From assembly GCF_018614975.1 (NCBI RefSeq), contig NZ_JAGGNR010000016.1:124001-188000 (forward strand): a stretch of DNA of 64,000 nucleotides, read 5' to 3'. This stretch comes from Paenibacillus polymyxa. Lineage in GTDB: Bacteria > Bacillota > Bacilli > Paenibacillales > Paenibacillaceae. Made by a program: the position numbers and the translations under genes. Shown here piece by piece: positions 1 to 8,434 of the stretch. The notes under the pieces are model-generated. The model ran no database searches, was not told where the DNA came from, and worked only from the letters and a program-made list of their open reading frames with translations. Within the stretch, counting starts at the first letter, position 1, and every line of letters starts with the position of its first letter.

Positions 1-499
1 TGACCCGACCGGTCTGCAAGCTGGATTCCAGTTGTTCCAGATCCATCGTGTAATGACCATTATTCTCTACCAAAGGATTGGTGATCAGTTCACGGCCCTG
101 ACCACGTACTACTTCATAGAAGGGCGCATACACCGGAGTTTGGATAACCACAGCATCTCCCGGATCAGTGAATCGTTGTACAGCGATGCTGAGTGCGGGC
201 ACAATACCTGGAGTGAATACGATCCAGTCATCGTTAATTTTCCAGTTGTGGCGCCGTTCCATCCACCCTGCAACAGCTGCATGATATGCCTCAGTCCGTA
301 CTGTATAACCAAAAATCCCGTGTTCCATCCGTGTTTGCAGGGCCTGAATGACGGATGGTGGAGCAGCGAAATCCATATCGGCCACCCACATCGGAAGCGC
401 ATCAGCAGCACCGAAGATATCCTCAAGCGCATCCCATTTTTCTGATCCGGTAGAGATCCGGTTAATAGACTGGTCAAATGTACTGTTATTGTTATTCAT
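1..499 (-). CDS. PatB/MalY-type PLP-dependent C-S lyase, N-terminal part
   Basis: The first 166 residues of a fold-type I PLP enzyme are present; the rest lies beyond the left edge. The sequence runs from MNNNNSTFDQSINR through the WVADMDF motif near residue 37, which is characteristic of the MalY/PatB cystathionine beta-lyase group of aminotransferase-like proteins. It continues with the IFGYTVRTEAY and IVFTPGIVPAL segments. The PLP lysine is not in the window. The start is supported by AAGGGGG at 510-516, ten bases upstream. Family members cleave the C-S bond of cystathionine or related thioethers in the cytosol and feed methionine synthesis. The exact substrate cannot be told from this part, and a plain aminotransferase is a less likely alternative. 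Confidence 0.8.
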   Translation of the reverse strand, partial: MNNNNSTFDQSINRISTGSEKWDALEDIFGAADALPMWVADMDFAAPPSVIQALQTRMEHGIFGYTVRTEAYHAAVAGWMERRHNWKINDDWIVFTPGIVPALSIAVQRFTDPGDAVVIQTPVYAPFYEVVRGQGRELITNPLVENNGHYTMDLEQLESSLQTGRV

Positions 500-865
500 C
501 GTATTTAATCCCCCTTGAGTTCCGTTCCTTCGACCACAAATCGACAAATCATTATCTAATACATTGGTTAATTTCGCAACTGTTGAGCGTGTATAATTGC
601 TAACCGTTGGAACATCGTACAAAGACTATTACCAGACCAAAATATGCCGTAACGATCAAGGGTTCTGTGTCTGCAACCAACAAGGATCTGAATGAAATTA
701 CCGTGGTATGGGGCGAAGAGTAATCTTCCCTTCTATAAAAGGTGAACAGCCAGAGCCGCCCGTTGAAATCATAACCGATTTCAACGGGCGGCTCTGAGGG
801 TTGAATCCATATCTGGTTCTATACTATGAATTAATAGTCTAATTAATAGTCTAATTATTAGTCCG
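500..865. other. intergenic stretch with possible coding remnant and a long hairpin
   Basis: This non-coding gap between two leftward genes contains, on the plus strand at about 607-723, a stop-free stretch ending in TAA. It would read as a C-terminal tail (ending KDLNEITVVWGEE), but it has no start codon or ribosome site, so it could be the relic of a lost gene. A 19-base perfect inverted repeat follows at 752-795. Confidence 0.3.
752..795 (-). terminator. long hairpin downstream of S9 peptidase gene
   Basis: Perfect 19-base arms at 752-770 and 777-795 enclose a 6-base loop. The hairpin lies just after the end of the leftward S9 peptidase gene. No strong T-run follows on either strand, so it may stop transcription weakly or protect the transcript 3' end. 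Confidence 0.6.
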
Positions 866-2875
866 TTACAGATACTCGTTAAACCATCCGGCAATATGCT
901 CCAGACGGCGTACCCTTAAGTGAGGATGACCTCCGCGAGATAACTCGTGGTTGGCACCTGGGAAACGAACAAGCCTTGTGGTCTGCTTACGCCGTTTCAA
1001 CGCAATGTATAATTGCTCTGCCTGTTCAATCGGACACCGCAGATCCTGTTCGCCATGCAAAATGAGCAGCGGAGTACTCACGTTGCCGACATAAGCGAGC
1101 GGGGAATGTTTCCACAGCTTTTCCGTGTCATCCCACGCGTTACCGCCAATCTGGTCTTCCGTGAAGAAATATCCAATGTCACTTACACCGTAGAACGATA
1201 GCCAGTTGGAGATGGAACGCTGGGTAACAGCGGCCTTAAAGCGATCGGTGTGTCCAACGATCCAGTTGGTCATGAAGCCACCATAACTGCCTCCGGTTAC
1301 GCCCAGTCTGGATTTATCGATAAACTCATATTGGGACAGGGCATAATCTACGCTCTCCATAAGATCGCGATAGTCGCCACCGCCATAATCGCCACGACAG
1401 GCATCTACAAACTGTTGCCCGTATCCAAGCCCTCCGCGTGGATTGATGTACACAACAGCATAGCCTTGTGCGGCAAGAATCTGGAACTCGTGCATGAATG
1501 TAAAACCATACATCATGTGCGGGCCGCCATGAATCTCCAGAATGGTCGGGATTTTGACCCCGTCGACCATGCCACGAGGTTTCATGATCCACCCTTGCAG
1601 CCGCAGGCCATCCGAGGAGTTGAACCAGAAGGTCTCGGGTGTACTGAGATGGATCTCATCCTCAAGCTGTGGATTGCTGCGGGTAAGCTGAATCGGTTCT
1701 ACCCCGGGATCTTCCGGTTGTTCATACATGTAGAGGTCACCGGGATTGCGCGTATTGGCAACAGCGGCAACGATCTGTCCGTTTTCCAATTCGGCAAATT
1801 GATAAATCTCCTGTTCATCAGGCAATATATACTCGGCACTGCTGCCGTCTATCGCGAATTTGGCAATGCGTACACTACCATGAATGGTCGCTAGAGAGAG
1901 AATGGATGAACCATCCCGACTGAATACAGGCCCCGTGGTTGTCAGATGTGATCGCATATCACCAACAATGCTGTGATTCAGTTGCACGTCCCAATCCGTG
2001 CTCAGACATACGAGTTCACCACCTGATAACTGAAGGGTGTACAACTTCACAAGTGTGGCATTTCCATAGGAACGGTCACTGGCGAGCAGTGCAATGGATT
2101 GTCCATCCGGTGCAAAGGCCAGTCGGCTGAACGTATATCCTTCCGGGGTCAACTGCTGCACATCTGATCCGTCTGCCTTGGCAAGGTACACATGATTGGT
2201 CAGGGTGTAATCGTTATGATCCTCGCCTTCTTCAGGCATTTGCGTGATCCAAGCGATGGATGTTCCATCCGGGGACCAGGCGTAGTCTCCAACGTCATAA
2301 TGACCTCTAGTTACAGGAATTGCTTCCGCATCGATCGGTGCGAGAGTGAAGAGGTGGGAACGTCGACCGTTCCATAATCCACTGGCATCTGACTTCATGC
2401 GGATCCGGTCTACAACATGTTCTTGCAGCAGTTTGGGTTTATCGTCTATGTGATCTGTATGTTCTGATTCCTCTTCTCCGCTCATATCCACGGATGATTT
2501 CACAAGTAAAGTATGACCATCTGGTGACCAGAGAAAGGAACTGACGCCATGTTTCAGGTGACTGATTTGCTGTGCTTCTCCGCCATCTGATGCGATAATC
2601 CACACTTGGGACTTTCCATCAACTTCTCGTTGAAAGGCAAGCTGGGACCCATCCGGCGACCAGGCAGGGGAATGATCCTTCTCACCAGAGGTAAAGGGCC
2701 TGTCCTTCTGACTCCCTAGATGCAGCAGTCTCAGGTGAGAACAATAACCGTCACGTGCTTCATTCGTTTTCCGGCTTACATATACCAGTTGTCCGCCTTG
2801 AGGGGACGGAGTTGGATCATTAACCCATGTAATCTGATAAAGATCTTCCGATGTTATGCCGCGCTGACTCATCAT
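866..2875 (-). CDS. S9 family peptidase (acylaminoacyl-peptidase/DPP type)
   Basis: A 669-residue serine peptidase of the prolyl-oligopeptidase family. The N-terminal two thirds hold repeated WSPDG motifs, typical of a beta-propeller (TolB/WD40-like) that filters substrates. The C-terminal alpha/beta hydrolase has the nucleophile in GGSYGGF (near residue 525), an acidic residue in LHGEQDLRCP and the catalytic histidine in PGANHELSRGG. There is no signal peptide, so it is likely a cytosolic oligopeptidase. A longer reading frame reaches 2893, but GGGAGG at 2884-2889 sits well placed for the ATG at 2875 (MMSQRGITSEDL), which is chosen here. The gene is monocistronic, with an isolated hairpin downstream. 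Confidence 0.93.
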   Translation of the reverse strand: MMSQRGITSEDLYQITWVNDPTPSPQGGQLVYVSRKTNEARDGYCSHLRLLHLGSQKDRPFTSGEKDHSPAWSPDGSQLAFQREVDGKSQVWIIASDGGEAQQISHLKHGVSSFLWSPDGHTLLVKSSVDMSGEEESEHTDHIDDKPKLLQEHVVDRIRMKSDASGLWNGRRSHLFTLAPIDAEAIPVTRGHYDVGDYAWSPDGTSIAWITQMPEEGEDHNDYTLTNHVYLAKADGSDVQQLTPEGYTFSRLAFAPDGQSIALLASDRSYGNATLVKLYTLQLSGGELVCLSTDWDVQLNHSIVGDMRSHLTTTGPVFSRDGSSILSLATIHGSVRIAKFAIDGSSAEYILPDEQEIYQFAELENGQIVAAVANTRNPGDLYMYEQPEDPGVEPIQLTRSNPQLEDEIHLSTPETFWFNSSDGLRLQGWIMKPRGMVDGVKIPTILEIHGGPHMMYGFTFMHEFQILAAQGYAVVYINPRGGLGYGQQFVDACRGDYGGGDYRDLMESVDYALSQYEFIDKSRLGVTGGSYGGFMTNWIVGHTDRFKAAVTQRSISNWLSFYGVSDIGYFFTEDQIGGNAWDDTEKLWKHSPLAYVGNVSTPLLILHGEQDLRCPIEQAEQLYIALKRRKQTTRLVRFPGANHELSRGGHPHLRVRRLEHIAGWFNEYL

Positions 2876-3266
2876 TGCTTGTCCTCCCACCATGAATTCG
2901 AATTGGTTAATTTCCTAACCTTTCCATTTATATTAACGGAAAGCGACGGATAGGACAATACGACTAAGGATGGGAGGGGGGGGATAACAGCGATCAGAAG
3001 GTTGTTCTGTCATCGAAGTGACCCGGGTAAATATTCTTTCGTTCAATTCATATAGGTGTGTTAAAAGGATTTGCTCGAAGGATGACGAATCCTAATGTTG
3101 AATAAGCGCAGAAATGACGAAAAATGGTCTTAATTTAATGTTTAACATTGGTGAATTTGGTTTAATGTACAATGCAATTCCTGGTCTACATTCAGGTATT
3201 TGGTTCATAGCTATTCGTTTATATAAAACTTTTATGATTCAGTCGTAATGAAGGAGGAACGTCACG
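2876..3266. other. intergenic region with repeat copy A
   Basis: This gap lies between divergent genes. It holds one copy of a dispersed repeat (about 2980-3035) and an AT-rich stretch at 3100-3240 that presumably carries the promoter of the downstream rightward gene. No further gene was seen. Confidence 0.5.
2980..3035 (+). repeat. dispersed repeat, copy A (partial)
   Basis: Starting with the 16-base core GGGGATAACAGCGATC at 2980-2995, this copy matches the copy at 35922-35977 over about 56 bases with roughly six or seven differences. The left half of the element, present in copies B and C, is missing here. Confidence 0.7.
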
Positions 3267-3824
3267 TTGAGCACATCCTATGAGCAGCATGTGGAATATC
3301 CAAACCGGAAACGAATGGCGTGGCTCACAGCAGGGGCAGCACTTTTTGTGGCAGCCGGATTTTTTTTGATTTTTGATCGTTCTTCAGGTGCGAATCATTC
3401 CATTCTCTCAGGTGTCATTGGACTTCTGTCCATTTTGTTTTTTGGGCTATGTTTCTGCTACAGTCTGGTAAAGATGATTAAGAAGGAACCTTCTTTTGTA
3501 ATCGATGAGGATGGGTTTGTGGATGCATCTTCTTATACCGCAGGAGGAGCAGTGGCCTGGAGAGACGTTGAGAATATTTTTATGTATGAATTGATGGGAC
3601 AGAAAATGATTGGGGTTAAATTGCGAGATGAGAAAGGTTTCCTGGATCGCCAGAACGGGATGAAACGCAAATGGATGACGGTTAACAGCAATATGGTCGA
3701 TGCGACCATCAGCGTTGCCCAGAGTAGCCTCACCATGCCACTGGATCAGGTGTATACCATGATGATGGGCCACTGGAGACATGTGAGTGATAACATGATT
3801 TATGATTCGTATAATCGTCGTTAG
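3267..3824 (+). CDS. STM3941-like two-TM membrane protein
   Basis: A 185-residue protein with two hydrophobic segments at about residues 18-36 and 47-67. A soluble C-terminal part follows that resembles the PH-like region of STM3941-family proteins (SFVIDEDGFVDASSYTAGG...WRDVENIFMYEL). The function is unknown. The start is TTG at 3267, preceded by AAGGAGG at 3251-3257. The next gene follows after 43 bases in the same direction, so the two may share a transcript. Confidence 0.75.
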   Translation: MSTSYEQHVEYPNRKRMAWLTAGAALFVAAGFFLIFDRSSGANHSILSGVIGLLSILFFGLCFCYSLVKMIKKEPSFVIDEDGFVDASSYTAGGAVAWRDVENIFMYELMGQKMIGVKLRDEKGFLDRQNGMKRKWMTVNSNMVDATISVAQSSLTMPLDQVYTMMMGHWRHVSDNMIYDSYNRR

Positions 3825-3867
3825 AGAGGTCGCAATGTCCATAAGTCTTCAGATTGGAGGAATATAG

Positions 3868-4734
3868 ATGATGCATGGTAATCAAACACGCACGATTCTG
3901 CTTCCGGATGGAACTGCCCTGCCTGCGATAGGACAAGGTACATGGAACATGGGAGAGAAGCAATCCAGCCAGCAAGAAGAAGTGCATGCACTGCGTTCTG
4001 GTATTGAACAGGGAATGACCGTGATTGATACGGCGGAGATGTATGCAGAAGGTGGGGCAGAAGTTGTTACGGGAAAGGCCATCTCGGGCCATCGTGATGA
4101 AGTTTTTCTCGTATCCAAAGTATATCCCCATCATGCAGATCGCAAGCAGATGATTACGGCTTGTGAGCGTAGTCTCACGCGTCTTGGCACAGATCGTCTG
4201 GAACTGTATTTGCTTCACTGGCGCGGAGGAGTACCACTCGAAGAGACGGTTGAGGCATTGGAACAATTAAAGCAATCCGGTAAAATTCTTCGCTGGGGTG
4301 TATCGAATCTGGATACAAGGGATATGCAGGAGTTATGGAGTTTGCCGGAGGGTGCTCAGTGCATGGTGAATCAGGTGCTCTACCATGCAGCTTCGCGTGG
4401 TATTGAACATGATCTGCTTCCCTGGATGCGGGAACGGAGCGTTCCTGTAATGGCGTATTGTCCACTGGCACAGGGTGGCAGACTTCGAAGTGAATTGTTG
4501 GAGCATCCAGTCATTCAGGAGATTGCACAGGATCGAGGAGTTACGACTTCGCAGATCGCATTAGCCTGGGTGATCAAGGACGGAGATGTGCTGGCGATTC
4601 CCAAGGCGGTACAGCTGAATCATGTGGCAGACAATGCAGCAGCAGTGAATATCGTTTTGACACAAGAGGAGCTCGCCCGTTTGGATGAGGCATTCCCTGC
4701 ACCTAAAGGCAAAGTACCTCTAGATATCGTGTAA
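3868..4734 (+). CDS. aldo/keto reductase
   Basis: A 288-residue NADPH-dependent AKR with the usual TIM-barrel length. The catalytic tetrad is visible: Asp and Tyr in VIDTAEMY, Lys in VSKVYPHH and His in LLHWRGG. The SNLDTRDM, VNQVLYH and IPKAVQLNHV segments match the substrate- and cofactor-binding loops. It probably reduces an aldehyde or sugar-type carbonyl in the cytosol; the substrate is not predictable. GGAGG at 3856-3860 supports the ATG at 3868, and a second ATG at 3871 is equally possible. A strong intrinsic terminator follows. Confidence 0.93.
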   Translation: MMHGNQTRTILLPDGTALPAIGQGTWNMGEKQSSQQEEVHALRSGIEQGMTVIDTAEMYAEGGAEVVTGKAISGHRDEVFLVSKVYPHHADRKQMITACERSLTRLGTDRLELYLLHWRGGVPLEETVEALEQLKQSGKILRWGVSNLDTRDMQELWSLPEGAQCMVNQVLYHAASRGIEHDLLPWMRERSVPVMAYCPLAQGGRLRSELLEHPVIQEIAQDRGVTTSQIALAWVIKDGDVLAIPKAVQLNHVADNAAAVNIVLTQEELARLDEAFPAPKGKVPLDIV

Positions 4735-4764
4735 AGTAGATGACATACGACTAATAAGTTATGC

Positions 4765-4797
4765 AGAGCAGATCTTCACGATCTGCTCTTTTTTTTG
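4765..4797 (+). terminator. intrinsic terminator after aldo/keto reductase
   Basis: Ten-base arms at 4765-4774 and 4780-4789 with a five-base loop are followed by a run of T residues to about 4796. Confidence 0.9.
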
Positions 4798-4860
4798 TAT
4801 GTATTTCGATAACCAAAGCTTACTCATCAACTGAGCGAATAGATAATTTAACAAATGGGC

Positions 4861-4900
4861 TTTACAACACTATTTCACTAGTGTACTATGTAACTAACAC
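4861..4900 (+). promoter_or_regulatory. sigma-A promoter with probable YtrA-type operator
   Basis: TTTACA at 4861-4866 and TACTAT at 4884-4889 are separated by exactly 17 bases. The -10 box lies inside an imperfect dyad, GTGTACTA...CTAACAC at 4881-4900. This resembles operators of YtrA-subfamily GntR repressors and suggests that the first gene of the operon represses its own promoter. Confidence 0.65.
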
Positions 4901-4927
4901 ACCAGTACAGAGAGGAGCGAGAGCTTT

Positions 4928-5314
4928 GTGACTATGGAATTTGATAACAATTCACCAATCTATCTGCAGATCATGCAGTACATCAAAAGACAGATTGTAA
5001 CCGGGACCCTTCAGGCAGGTGACAAAATTCCTTCGGTTCGTGAACTGGCGGCTGAACTACAGATCAATCCAAATACAGTACAACGGACATTTCAGGAGCT
5101 TGAGCGGGAAGAAGTGGTTGAAACCAAACGGGGCTTGGGCAGATATGTGACCAGTGAGGAGCGGAAGATTATGACGATCAAAAAAGAGATGGCCGGTGAA
5201 TTGCTGGAACGCTTTCTGACCGGAATGCAGGAGCTGGGGATCGAAGAGCAGGATATCTTATCCATCGTAGCTGATGCCGTTGCGGAAGGAAAGGGAGGAA
5301 CAACGCATGAGTAA
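4928..5314 (+). CDS. GntR family regulator, YtrA subfamily
   Basis: A 128-residue repressor with an N-terminal winged helix (about residues 8-75: PIYLQIMQYIKRQIVTG, PSVRELAAEL, NPNTVQRTFQELE) and only a short C-terminal helical dimerisation tail. This is the YtrA architecture, which has no ligand-binding domain. The start is GTG at 4928, with AGAGGAG at 4911-4917. It overlaps the ABC ATPase gene by 8 bases, so the three genes form one operon. YtrA-type regulators usually control the adjacent ABC transporter and often respond to cell-envelope antibiotics; that role is inferred here. Confidence 0.92.
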   Translation: MTMEFDNNSPIYLQIMQYIKRQIVTGTLQAGDKIPSVRELAAELQINPNTVQRTFQELEREEVVETKRGLGRYVTSEERKIMTIKKEMAGELLERFLTGMQELGIEEQDILSIVADAVAEGKGGTTHE

Positions 5315-6005
5315 CATCCTTGAACTAAACCAGATCAATAAAACATATGGCAATAAGAAAGCGCTCAGTAATATCACATTGGATATTGCACCAGGGCGAA
5401 TCGTTGGTCTACTGGGTAGCAACGGCAGTGGCAAAAGTACGCTCATGAAGCTGGTTGCCGGTTTGTTGCATCCGAGCAGCGGAACGATTCAAGTCACAGG
5501 TAAGCCTGTTGGGCTGGAGACGAAAGCGCTGGTTTCATTTATGCCGGATCGCCCATTAACCGAGAATTGGATGAGAGTACGGGATGCGATTGCTTACTAT
5601 CGCGATTTCTATGCTGATTTTGATGAGGAGAAGGCGCGGGAGATGCTGGACTTCATGAACCTTGTCGAGAGTGACCGGGTACGGCATCTGTCGAAAGGTA
5701 TGAATGAACGACTACAACTAACACTGGCACTTTCTCGTAAGGCTCGTCTGTATTTGCTGGATGAACCGATTGGCGGAGTAGATCCGGTTGCGCGAGGCAA
5801 GATTCTGGATGCGATCGTCAAATTCTATGATGAAGACAGCAGTCTCATTATCTCCACGCATCTTGTGAATGATATCGAACGAATTTTTGATGAAGTTGTC
5901 TTTATTCGCGAGGGCGAGCTGGTGATGCGGGAAGAAGTGGAAACACTCCGTCTGAAATATGGCAAAAGTGTGGATGAGATGTTCAAGGAGGTCTATGCGG
6001 AATGA
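5307..6005 (+). CDS. ABC transporter ATP-binding protein
   Basis: A 232-residue ABC ATPase. It shows Walker A GSNGSGKST, a degenerate signature LSKGMNERLQL in place of LSGGQ, Walker B LYLLDEP and the H-loop STHL. The degenerate signature is usual for the YtrB/EcsA-like group paired with GntR regulators. The start is ATG at 5307 with GGGAGG just upstream. It overlaps both neighbours (8 bases upstream, 4 bases ATGA downstream), indicating translational coupling. It likely energises the permease encoded next. Confidence 0.93.
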   Translation: MSNILELNQINKTYGNKKALSNITLDIAPGRIVGLLGSNGSGKSTLMKLVAGLLHPSSGTIQVTGKPVGLETKALVSFMPDRPLTENWMRVRDAIAYYRDFYADFDEEKAREMLDFMNLVESDRVRHLSKGMNERLQLTLALSRKARLYLLDEPIGGVDPVARGKILDAIVKFYDEDSSLIISTHLVNDIERIFDEVVFIREGELVMREEVETLRLKYGKSVDEMFKEVYAE

Positions 6006-6742
6006 TGACATTATTGAAGTATGACTTTAGAAGGAACTGGAATACACTGCTGGCTGGGCTGGTTATTTTGATTATTGCGCAAGTGGCGCTTTCCCTTTTC
6101 ATGTCTGAGGTCGCAGGGGTTGTGCTTGGCATTATGGGTTATGTTGGAGTAGGTGTGGCTATTTATGTGAAAATGATCAAAACATACACGTCCAATATCC
6201 GCTCGTATAACCGCCGTCTTTTACCCGTAACGGGCCTATCCCATGTGTTGTCTCCTTTGATCTTTGGAGCTCTTTGCGGGTTGGGATTAGTCATTATTTT
6301 TGCGACTCATGCCTACATCTATATTTCAATGAAGCTAAGAATGAACATGGCTAGCAATATTGATCTTTCGGGTCTGCATATTTCGGATTATATTAGTTTG
6401 TTGCTGTTTAGCGCATGGGTTATGGTATTCATGACCGTTATCATCTTCCTTTCGATCTCGATTGCAGGCAGCTTCCGTTGGAGAACTGGGCCATGGATTG
6501 GCATCGTTGCATTCTTGGTCCTCGTTAATCTGATTGGCTGGTTGGAGAATATCATTATGACAGGACGCTTCAGTCCAAATGAGATGTTCCGTTACACCGA
6601 AGAAAGTACAGGGATCTCAATCACAGCCAATGGCGTATTATGGTCGGACGGCATGTGGGGAAGCACTATATTTGAAGTAATCGTAGCAGTTATCTTGGTG
6701 TGGGCTACCATTTATCTGAACAACAAAAAAGTTGAGGTCTGA
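6002..6742 (+). CDS. ABC transporter permease
   Basis: A 246-residue integral membrane protein with about six hydrophobic helices (near residues 15-35, 40-60, 75-105, 130-155, 165-185 and 222-240). It is the membrane partner of the preceding ATPase. The start overlaps the upstream stop as ATGATG. No substrate can be named; such YtrA-linked exporters are often tied to envelope stress or peptide antibiotic sensing. Confidence 0.88.
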   Translation: MMTLLKYDFRRNWNTLLAGLVILIIAQVALSLFMSEVAGVVLGIMGYVGVGVAIYVKMIKTYTSNIRSYNRRLLPVTGLSHVLSPLIFGALCGLGLVIIFATHAYIYISMKLRMNMASNIDLSGLHISDYISLLLFSAWVMVFMTVIIFLSISIAGSFRWRTGPWIGIVAFLVLVNLIGWLENIIMTGRFSPNEMFRYTEESTGISITANGVLWSDGMWGSTIFEVIVAVILVWATIYLNNKKVEV

Positions 6743-6767
6743 TGACAGGGACAACTTGAACGGGATT

Positions 6768-6794
6768 CGAGCAACCAGGGTTGCTCGTTTTTTA
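6768..6794 (+). terminator. intrinsic terminator of the GntR-ABC operon
   Basis: Arms CGAGCAAC (6768-6775) and GTTGCTCG (6780-6787) are followed by six T residues. Confidence 0.88.
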
Positions 6795-6922
6795 CATCCA
6801 GTGATGATACACTTTTTGAATCGAATCCCATTAATGATACGTAAATATAGATATATTGTGTGCTTGTTGCGAGATTAGGTTAAAGAGAACAAAAGGATCC
6901 GTAAGGGAAAGGAGGAAGCGTA

Positions 6923-7423
6923 ATGGAACTATACTTCAGGGATAACTTTTTTAACGCGGGTTACACCGAGATTATGAATCCGAATCAGGAACAGGCAGGG
7001 CATCTGGATTTGAAAAGTGTTTTTGGTTCTTCGCTCGATGTATCAGATAACTCGGGATTGGTTTGCAGCGGCAAATTCCGCATGTTAACGAATCGTTGGG
7101 ATATCACTGCAGCGGATGGGAGACATCTGGGTGTGTTGCGAGCAAGGTTTAGTTTCTTCAGCAAGAAGTATGAGTATGATGCAGGATCACGTGGAACGTA
7201 TGAGGTCTATGCTCCAGCATTTTCGCAGGAATATGATATCAGTGGAGCTGGCGGCCGCATCGTGGCAAGTTTCCGTCGCACCAAGGGCTGGTTTAGTTCA
7301 GGGGCATTTGTATTAGATAACCAGTCGGAACAACTGGACACGTATGAATTAATTGCGGTAGTCATGGGCGTGCATGCGATTAATAAAAGACGGAACTCGG
7401 CTGCCAGCAGTGGTGGAACCTAG
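6923..7423 (+). CDS. LURP-one/tubby C-terminal-like protein
   Basis: A 166-residue soluble protein. The repeated beta-strand pattern with a central ITAADGRHLGVLRARFSF strand and the closing hydrophobic helix YELIAVVMGVHAI are reminiscent of LURP-one-related/scramblase-like folds, which form a 12-stranded barrel around one helix. This assignment is from pattern only. The biochemical role in bacteria is unknown. GGAGG lies just upstream of the ATG. The gene stands alone between two terminators. Confidence 0.65.
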   Translation: MELYFRDNFFNAGYTEIMNPNQEQAGHLDLKSVFGSSLDVSDNSGLVCSGKFRMLTNRWDITAADGRHLGVLRARFSFFSKKYEYDAGSRGTYEVYAPAFSQEYDISGAGGRIVASFRRTKGWFSSGAFVLDNQSEQLDTYELIAVVMGVHAINKRRNSAASSGGT

Positions 7424-7442
7424 TTAGGGGCATGGATAGAAA

Positions 7443-7479
7443 AAAGGTTTGGATGAGATCATCCAGACCTTTATTTTTG
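7443..7479 (+). terminator. intrinsic terminator
   Basis: The stem arms around 7446-7454 and 7461-7469 contain one G-U pair and are followed by a T-rich run. They sit directly after the LURP-one-like gene. A short atatgg/gatatg microsatellite follows at 7481-7506. Confidence 0.8.
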
Positions 7480-7549
7480 TATATGGATATAGATATGGAT
7501 ATGGATTAGGCTTATGAGCAATAATTATGGTTAACCCAATCTTACAAAA

Positions 7550-8434
7550 TCATTGACCATCGGCTTTCGCAAGAGAGCCTTCCTCGCGTTGGTGGTGCTG
7601 AACTTCATTGGAGTGTTCGGAATGCGTATCAGGATCTTTTTCCGCATAACGTGCCAGTGCCTTCGCAGCTGTTTCGGACATCCGCTCCCGTAGCACTGTG
7701 TGGTCAGCGATTCGAACCCGTTTGCCGAGAAAACGCATTTTGGATAAGACGTAATCCATCTCATTGCGCGGAATGGTCAGCTCGATCCGATATGTCTGCT
7801 TGGCTTCCATGTACTCGACCTGTTTCTCGAAGCAGGAGAAGGCATAGAGGATTCGGGACAGCTCCTGATTGAATTCGGGCAGTACCTCGATGGTGATGGT
7901 CGTCTTACGCCTCAGCGTTATCGCAGCAATTCGGGCAGTGTAGCCCGAAGCGGTATCCGGATCAACCGGTTGGGCTTCCACGGTAACGATGCTGTGCAGC
8001 TTGGTTGACATGAGTTTGTCGAAGCGAGGCGCGTACCAGAGCACATACCATTCTTTTTTGACCATGGAATACTCCAGTTTATACGGGAAACCAAATTCAT
8101 CCTGGCTTGTGCGTCCATTGCGGACGCGACCGATCAGCCGAAATCCCTGATGATGGAGAATGATTAGCCGTAACTGTCTAAGAAGTGGATGAGAGACACT
8201 GTTTTCCTCACTTTTGGCTTTTTCGGTCAGGTAATCCTGAAGGTTCAGGTCCTGTTCACTATTCAGCATGTTGTGCATTTTATCCAACGTTACAGGGCTC
8301 AGGGCTTCTCTTGCGGCAGGGTGGTTTAACATCATACGAAGCCAGGCTCGTTCCTGTGAGGTCCAGGTGAATAGTCCGGTTTCATTCAGTCGTGTCATCA
8401 TCTGATAGTTGAACATCTTCTCGAACAGGTTCAT
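7550..8434 (-). CDS. WYL domain-containing protein (short partner)
   Basis: A protein of about 294 residues with a central WYL module (ILHHQGFRLIGR, YSMVKKEWYVLWYAPR) and a C-terminal WCX-like extension (LRRKTTITIEVLPEFNQELSRILYAFSCFE). No clear helix-turn-helix is present at the N terminus, unlike its upstream neighbour. WYL modules bind ligands or nucleic acid and usually control DNA-binding partners. The ATG at 8434 is preferred over a TTG at 8446 because GGAG lies too close to the latter. The gene overlaps the end of the upstream WYL regulator gene by about 53 bases, so the two are made together and may form a heteromer. Confidence 0.85.
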   Translation of the reverse strand: MNLFEKMFNYQMMTRLNETGLFTWTSQERAWLRMMLNHPAAREALSPVTLDKMHNMLNSEQDLNLQDYLTEKAKSEENSVSHPLLRQLRLIILHHQGFRLIGRVRNGRTSQDEFGFPYKLEYSMVKKEWYVLWYAPRFDKLMSTKLHSIVTVEAQPVDPDTASGYTARIAAITLRRKTTITIEVLPEFNQELSRILYAFSCFEKQVEYMEAKQTYRIELTIPRNEMDYVLSKMRFLGKRVRIADHTVLRERMSETAAKALARYAEKDPDTHSEHSNEVQHHQREEGSLAKADGQ

